A stretch of DNA of 64,000 nt from Camellia lanceoleosa (Eukaryota > Streptophyta > Magnoliopsida > Ericales > Theaceae), in contig CM045759.1 of assembly GCA_025200525.1 (NCBI GenBank), forward strand, positions 3,224,001-3,288,000, read 5' to 3'. Both the position numbers and the translations under genes were made by a program. The notes under the pieces are model-generated. The model saw only the letters and a program-made list of their open reading frames with translations, made no database searches and had not been told where the DNA came from. Below, piece after piece: positions 57,968-64,000 of the stretch. Every line of letters begins with the position of its first letter. The stretch's first letter is position 1.

Positions 57968-59938
57968 ATGGAAGATTTGAAGGGCTTTTACCCTCTAAGG
58001 CACTCGCGTTTTCGCGGGGTTTTCAATGGAATTTGTGCGATTGTACTGCTTTTTTTCTTCTTCTTCCATCATGAGGATGGTATTCTTGGAAGTCCCTTTC
58101 TTGGGAAATCACTGATTTTTAAATTGGGTTTATACAATCGAATTGATGGGGTTGAGGTTATTCGTAGGCGAATCGCTGAAGTGAGTGTTAGTTCATCTAA
58201 TTACAGCATAGAAAATGATGGGTTGCTTCAAAAGGATTTTAACAGTTTGAGAAACCCCACGCTTTGCACTGAATTGTATGAACATAAAGGTTACAAAAGC
58301 CAGTGTGAGTTCTTGATTGCCAATCCCCAGTGCTCATCCGATGGCTTTTTCAATTACATTGTCTTTTTTTACTGTGATTGTCAGAATCACAGTGCAATTG
58401 GCTATATTGTTCTAGGTATTTGGTTGCTTGCTCTGTTTTATCTACTTGGTAATACTGCGGCGGATTACTTTTGTTGCTCTCTGGAGAAGCTCTCGGATAT
58501 CATGAAGTTGCCGCCAACAGTTGCAGGCGTTACTCTGCTTCCTCTTGGGAATGGAGCGCCTGATGTGTTTGCAAGCATTGCAGCTTTCATGGGCACTGAT
58601 GCCGGGGGAGTTGGTCTCAATAGTGTGTTGGGTGGTGCTTTGTTTGTTACTTGTATTGTTGTGGGGACTGTTTCTCTTGGTGTGGCAGAGCAGAGGATTC
58701 AGATCAATAAGCGATGCTTTATCAGAGATGTATGTTTTTTGCTCTTTACTCTAGTGTCCCTTGTCGTTATTTTGATTGTTGGCGAGGTGAGTGTTTGGGG
58801 CGCAATTGCATATGTTTCGATTTATGTGGTTTATGCCATCTATGTTGCTGCACATGAGATTTTCAGAAAACATGCCCAGAGGCTGAGAATGGATTGTGTT
58901 AGACCATTGCTTCCTGTTAAAAGATGTCTGTTGTCTGATGGACATGAAGAGGATCAGTCTATATGTGACTCACTGCTCGAGTCTGCTAATGAGAATGATG
59001 TGCCACTTCTTGAGACTAGGCTTCCCCATTGGATGTGGGCTGCCAATGTGGCAATCTATTCAAATGACACTCTGAAGGTTGTTCATATCGAAGAGAGCCC
59101 AAAGGATTTGTGGGGTTGGAATGATGAGGAGATTGTGAATGACAGACCATCCTTTTCTTGTGCTACGTTATGTGCATTGCTGGAAATGCCCTTGACACTT
59201 CCAAGACGGTTGACAATTCCCATAGTTGAGGAACAGCGGTGGTCAAAAGTGTATGCTGTAGCCAGTGCTGCTTTGGCACCCATGCTTTTGGCTCTCCTCT
59301 GGAATATGCAAGATAATCTAGGTCCTCAGAGTGGAGAGATTGCATATCTTGTTGGTGCTTTAGTTGGTGGTTTACTTGGTGTTCTGGCGATTATATATAC
59401 CAAAAGTGATCAACCACCTCGCAAGTTCTTATTTCCCTGGGTTTTCAGTGGATTTTTTATGAGTATCATTTGGTTCTACATTGTTGCCAATGAGCTTGTT
59501 GCCCTCTTGGTGACACTAGGAGTGATATTCGGAATCAACCCATCAATCCTCGGATTAACAATTTTGGCATGGGGCAACTCGATGGGTGATTTAATGTCGA
59601 ATCTCGCGCTGGCAATGAATGGTAGCAATGGTGTGCAGATTGCAATGTCGGGATGCTTTGCAGGGCCTATGTTCAACATACTTGCTGGTTTGGGAATCTC
59701 AATGCTGCTTGGGGCCTGGTCAAAGAGACCGTCATTATACATAATTCCGAAGGACAATAGCTTGTATTTTACAATAGGGTTTCTCGTTTTAGGGCTTGTT
59801 TGGTCACTCATTGTGTTACCACGAAATGACATGCGCCCTAACAAGGTGTTGGGAGTTGGCCTTACGGCGATCTATTTGGCATTTCTTTCTTTCAGGTTAA
59901 GCACCGCTATGGGTGCTTTGTCATTTGATGATTTATGA
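57968..59938 (+). CDS. CCX: Cation/calcium exchanger, CCX family
   Basis: Membrane antiporter of the cation/Ca2+ exchanger superfamily, expected to exchange Na+, K+ or Ca2+ across a cellular membrane. A single exon encodes 656 residues from the ATG at 57968 ([10 protein letters not shown]); open codons upstream offer no ATG. Order: N-terminal hydrophobic anchor (about 21-35), a Cys-containing lumenal stretch ([16 protein letters not shown]), a first membrane half with alpha-1 repeat [10 protein letters not shown] (194-203), and a cytosolic loop (about 300-425) with acidic patches. The second membrane half has alpha-2 repeat [10 protein letters not shown] (536-545). Both repeats keep the acidic ion-binding residues (Asp-199, Asp-541). 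About twelve hydrophobic segments. Length and the [15 protein letters not shown] segment suggest the CCX3/CCX4 branch; I am unsure of the exact orthologue. Intact. Confidence 0.93.
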   Translation: MEDLKGFYPLRHSRFRGVFNGICAIVLLFFFFFHHEDGILGSPFLGKSLIFKLGLYNRIDGVEVIRRRIAEVSVSSSNYSIENDGLLQKDFNSLRNPTLCTELYEHKGYKSQCEFLIANPQCSSDGFFNYIVFFYCDCQNHSAIGYIVLGIWLLALFYLLGNTAADYFCCSLEKLSDIMKLPPTVAGVTLLPLGNGAPDVFASIAAFMGTDAGGVGLNSVLGGALFVTCIVVGTVSLGVAEQRIQINKRCFIRDVCFLLFTLVSLVVILIVGEVSVWGAIAYVSIYVVYAIYVAAHEIFRKHAQRLRMDCVRPLLPVKRCLLSDGHEEDQSICDSLLESANENDVPLLETRLPHWMWAANVAIYSNDTLKVVHIEESPKDLWGWNDEEIVNDRPSFSCATLCALLEMPLTLPRRLTIPIVEEQRWSKVYAVASAALAPMLLALLWNMQDNLGPQSGEIAYLVGALVGGLLGVLAIIYTKSDQPPRKFLFPWVFSGFFMSIIWFYIVANELVALLVTLGVIFGINPSILGLTILAWGNSMGDLMSNLALAMNGSNGVQIAMSGCFAGPMFNILAGLGISMLLGAWSKRPSLYIIPKDNSLYFTIGFLVLGLVWSLIVLPRNDMRPNKVLGVGLTAIYLAFLSFRLSTAMGALSFDDL

Positions 59939-61569
59939 TGACCTTTGGGTTGGTCTATCACCAAGAAAAGAAGGCATAGTATTTTTTGACATGGGTTAGT
60001 CCATCCTTTTTCTTTATTTTGTCGTTGTAGAAATTCTTGTACAGCTTGTAGTTGTATACCCTCGAGTTGGATGCTATGTCTTACAACACCTATCCATTAC
60101 AAGCATCTTGTTTTAATGAAGTTGTTAAAATCAATAATCTGTGTGTGGTGGATTATTTTTCTGATAGTCATTGGCTTCTCTATTCTGGTACAAATGCTAT
60201 TGGCTTCTTGTATGGCATTGAGCAAACTTGAAAAAGACATATTGCTTCACTTTTTTTATCATGCCGGCATTATAAACTTATCTCTTTCACTTCTCTGCTT
60301 TAGCATGTCTTTTTTCTCTGCAACTGCTTGCCTCCCTCAGCAAAATTGGGATGAAGTTTGAACCAAAAATCTCGATATAAGATAGGCATAAAATTAAATG
60401 TTACCTTGGTTAAGAAATTTCTCAATATAAAATGTTTCAACTCATATATGTCTTGTGTGTTTGTTTGTTAGTAACATGCGTTCACTCGGTGCTTGTTTTG
60501 TTATATATGGTATGTAGATTGTGAATTGTGGATTGTGGACTGTAGATGGATGGTATGCTTTCTTTTAGCCTTTCTCTGTATACCAATGTAGTTAGTACCG
60601 TGAATTGGTGAGTGTCTTACATAAGATTACTTCAAAAAATTTCAAATAGGCTTTTAGCATGACTGCATAGTTCTTAACCTTACATTTTGCGACTGTGTAA
60701 AGTACGCCTAATTAACTAATTGCATGTATCAATATTGAAATTGTTGAGATATGTTAGGAAAACAAATGCTTTTTATGACCGGAACTGGATGTATTAGAGT
60801 TCCATCTGTTTCTCTGTTTAGGCTCATATTTTTAAGCATTATACATTGCACCCATGCCTTTGAGTAGTTATACACGCGATTGAGTTCTTATAGAAATCCT
60901 AGATTAGTATTTACAATGTGTTGTATATTGCTTTCTTTTCGCTCTTGTTAATGACATTGAAGTGATTATCAACCAGCCACTGTTTATGAGGACCATTTTG
61001 AGGGAGTTTGTTATAGAGATGCCTAGTTTCTGGTTTCTTACCTAATACAATTTAGGTACAAACACTGAACACCAAAGTAGTTTTGACAGTAATGCTAACT
61101 TTTTTAATTTAACAACTATAATCATTGTTTGGAACACGTCACTTGCTTATTCCCCCTCCACTCCCCCCTTTCTCGTTCCAAACTGAACATAAATGCACAG
61201 GAGCTCACGCTGCTGGTAAAACTTGATCCGGTTGCCTCTAATTGAAGATACTTATGGACTGTGAAACCATTTGGCTGTCTTGTGGCATTTTATTTCAGGA
61301 ATTCATTATTTGCGCTATTAATTGTTTAATGATTTGCTAATTGAATCTCAAGTAAATTCCACTCCAGTTTTCCTGTTTCATGTTGGTGCACGCTGCACAT
61401 GGCTTTTCCGTAGAATATGAAAATTGCCATTAAAATTCCTCAAAATTGTATCCTGTTTTCTACTTTTGGTGAAGAGAAACCATCCATCAGATGAACCCAA
61501 AAAAAAGGGATGCTGCCAATTTGGATTGCCATCCCATGAGTTGTCTGTGTCCCTCACTAGTTTCATTAA
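59939..61569. other. CCX 3' flank and intergenic DNA
   Basis: Holds the exchanger 3' UTR (end not placed) and AT-rich DNA without recognised genes. A 96-codon open frame at 60071-60361 lies in the likely 3' UTR and shows no family features. Confidence 0.5.
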
Positions 61570-63140
61570 AGTGTTTGTTAAGTGGCAGAATTGTAAATTT
61601 AAAAGCTATAATCTGAGTAAAAACACTAGTCTTCATTGATTTGGGTAAAAAATTGAGCAAAACTCATTTTGGTATGACTTTGAGTAGAGGAGTGGAGAAA
61701 GATTTTGAGCATTTTTACTCAAATTTAAATTTGATACGAGTAAAAGGTAAGGATTAGAGATGCCCTTATTTCATGCAATATGATAGGGCATGAACGATGT
61801 AGTCGAAAAGATAAACATGAATCAGTGCAAAATCTTTTGTGGCAATTTTGTTAAGTTTTTTCATTTGCCTTCTAAATGACGTCGATGCATTGTCAAACTA
61901 CCAAGTGCAATATCCTCTTGGAATACTTTGGCCATCTTTGGTTTATATTTGTGAAATAATTTTGAAAAATGTTTACCAAATTTTGAAAATTTGTTTGGTT
62001 ATATGTTTTGAAGATAGTTTTAAAGTTTTGGAGTTTGGAATGATTTAATTTATTATTATTATTATTAATTTTTGGATAGTTGAATAGATAGGTGTGATAA
62101 GAAAAGTGATTGACTGATGTGTAATAGAGAGAAAAGTGATTTTGGTTTTTTTTTGTTTCAAAAATTGTCTCTCAAGAGACAAACCAAACAAGGCATTTAT
62201 ATCTCAGCCTGAAATTGGACTGTAGAGTTGCTCCGAGTAACAGTGTTGATTGCAGAATAATCAAAATACCACAACTTCAAAGTTCCTTTTTGCAATCTCT
62301 CCCTACAAGTGGATGACAATGAATATTCAGGTAGCTTTGTCTACACTAGTATGCAGAACAAAATGTAAGATGTTGACAAGTTGAGACGATTCTTTGTAAT
62401 TTTTCCTTATAAATTAGAACAGAATCACTTAGGTAATGCTTTTCTTTTGCGCATTTGAAACTAAAGGGCCATTTCACCTATCTTCACAACCAAAAACTCG
62501 AATGTTTGTTCAACCTAGTGGGATAAGAATTTTGAGAATTAACAACTTTACCAACTAAATTTATGTTCTCTAGCTTCTCTATTCTTCATGTTTATTGTTT
62601 TGTAATATGTGTCTGATACTAGTTGATAATTAGAGATGTCAAAATATCATACATCTGTAAATTTTTGTTTCTAGGTTGAACATGAAATAGTGAGGCAAAT
62701 CAAATTCAAGTTGATTACTTGGCTCCATTTGTACTGTTGCTGATGTGTCCAGTAGATTGGGATCTTCAGTTACACAACCACCCTCCAAACTACTTGCTTT
62801 ACATAATTAAAAGGAGTGTTTCAGATTTAATCCTAAACGTACAACTTTCCTATTCAGATTTCACTTAGGTATGCGCACCTGGTCTAAATGAAATCTAATG
62901 CAAATAAAATGGTGGAATTTTACAAATAGTTCTGGTGTTAAAAAGGGGTTGAGTGTCATCAGCCTATACTGACCCTTTGCATATTAAGTAAAACGATGCA
63001 GCATTTCATGTGGTGTACACTCCAGTAAAAACAAGTATTTCACAGAAAAATATGATAATATACTTGATCATTGACATTAGCCTTGCATGTCATGAGATGA
63101 TAAATACAACACACGCACCTAACAAAAAGCCACGAGGACG
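61570..63140 (+). repeat. Dispersed duplicate, copy B
   Basis: Collinear with 8476-9705 in PAA intron 3. It lacks the 134-bp MITE present there but has its own 266-bp insertion (61930-62195) and an extra stretch of about 160 bp (about 62950-63115). Non-coding. Confidence 0.85.
61930..62195. mobile_element. 266-bp Tourist-like MITE
   Basis: Ends GGCCATCTTTGGTTT and AAACCAAACAAGGCA, imperfectly inverted, with TTT on both sides. The duplicate locus has the uninterrupted ACTTTATATCT at about 8819-8830, confirming this is an insertion. Confidence 0.85.
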
Positions 63141-64000
63141 GGCTTTGCCATGATAAAGATAATTCTTTGTAACTTGGGTATCACAGTTCAAACCACAAAA
63201 AATCTCTTCAGGTGCAGAGGTAAGATTATGCCTCTTATCATCTCCATCAGACTACCCTTTATGGTTAACAATAAGTCCCTCAATTTCAAACTTTATTGCC
63301 AAAAGGACAAGCTAAGAACATTTAATTCGTTAAGGATAAAGTTCAAAATATTTAAAAAATATAACAATAACACCTTCAACTTCTATCATTTTCTTACATT
63401 ACTACAATCACCACTGACTATTGTCTGCCATCATCAACCACCGTCAACCACTGTTGATCACCCTAGCCGACGATAATTTTTCGGCAACCATTGTTGGTCG
63501 ATGAAAATTTTCCGACAAGATTCTCTGGTGACAGTAAAATTTTACTCTATTAGACAATAAAATTTTATTCTGTTAATTTAGATAGGAAAATTTTATTGTT
63601 TACTTTAAACATATAAATAGTGTATTTTTTCCATTGTTATCACTAACCACCACACTTATTATAATTATTGCCATTATTCATATAGCTATTAAATGAGAAA
63701 TTAGTCATAACATTGAATTAATAACGTTAACAGTAAAATTTCACTTTTATATAGAGTAAAATTTTACTATTTCACTATTGAACGTACTAAAATAACATTT
63801 TCGTTTGAGATCTCAAAATCAATATTCAAAGTAATAATGACAAAAAAATGCACTAAAACAAAAATACATACAGAGAAAGAGAAAAAGATAGAAAAATAGA
63901 GAGATAGAGATAGCACATATATTGCCTCAAATTTGATTCAAACTAGAGTAAAATTTTACTGTCTGAAAAACAGAGCATAATGAAAAGAGAGAGAGAGAGA
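63141..64000. other. Intergenic, with repeated GTAAAATTTTAC palindromes
   Basis: No gene seen. The 12-bp palindrome GTAAAATTTTAC occurs three times (63534-63545, 63756-63767, 63948-63959) with near matches between. A CCACC/CAACC-rich patch lies at about 63410-63460, and a (GA)n run ends the window. Confidence 0.55.

Noticed and set aside
60071..60361. 96-codon hydrophobic frame downstream of the exchanger
   Set aside because: It sits in the probable 3' UTR and its hydrophobicity reflects T-rich DNA; no family features.

Overview
The window is nuclear DNA from a flowering plant, most likely a eudicot. It is AT-rich, its genes are separated by long intergenic stretches, it has GT-AG introns, and it is densely filled with plant-type transposable elements. 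I cannot fix the genus. Only three protein-coding host genes and one intact tRNA gene can be supported.

Layout. 1-5487: intergenic DNA with a head-to-tail array of short Helitron-like elements, itself hit by a Tourist-like MITE and a hAT-type element. 5914-7604 (minus): 40S ribosomal protein S29 in three exons. 7910-14946 (plus): 20S proteasome subunit alpha type-6 (PAA) in nine exons, whose start codon lies only 305 bp from that of RPS29, so the two genes probably share a bidirectional promoter. PAA introns carry several MITEs plus a segment also present near 61.6-63.1 kb. 15259-25446: intergenic DNA with a hAT MITE, foldback DNA, a probable Copia LTR and two LTR-like elements of about 2.4-2.5 kb. 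25502-35107: a decayed Ty1/Copia element on the minus strand, split by two more copies of that LTR-like family. 35108-39043: tandem repeats, a SINE, a hAT element with a perfect 8-bp target duplication, and a tRNA-Thr(CGU) gene. 39044-53876: a complete but decayed Ty3/Gypsy element of the Tat lineage, with both LTRs and a perfect 5-bp target duplication. Between its integrase and its 3' LTR it carries two antisense genes. 53877-57900: AT-rich DNA with foldback elements and a nested MITE. 57968-59938 (plus): an intronless cation/calcium exchanger (CCX family). 59939-64000: intergenic DNA, including the second copy of the PAA intron segment.

The host genes are unrelated in job: translation, protein degradation, and cation transport across a membrane. 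Most of the window's interest lies in its mobile DNA. The clearest unexplained pattern is a set of palindromes centred on CTCGAG (full form CGCTCGAGCG). They are paired at exactly 20-bp spacing, with doublets repeatedly 51-52 bp apart, and occur in three copies of the LTR-like family and in a fourth, apparently unrelated, LTR. Other notable points are splice-signal-like positions shared by all four LTR-like copies, two related antisense genes in the Gypsy element, and a duplicated segment whose two copies serve as each other's empty site for different MITE insertions.
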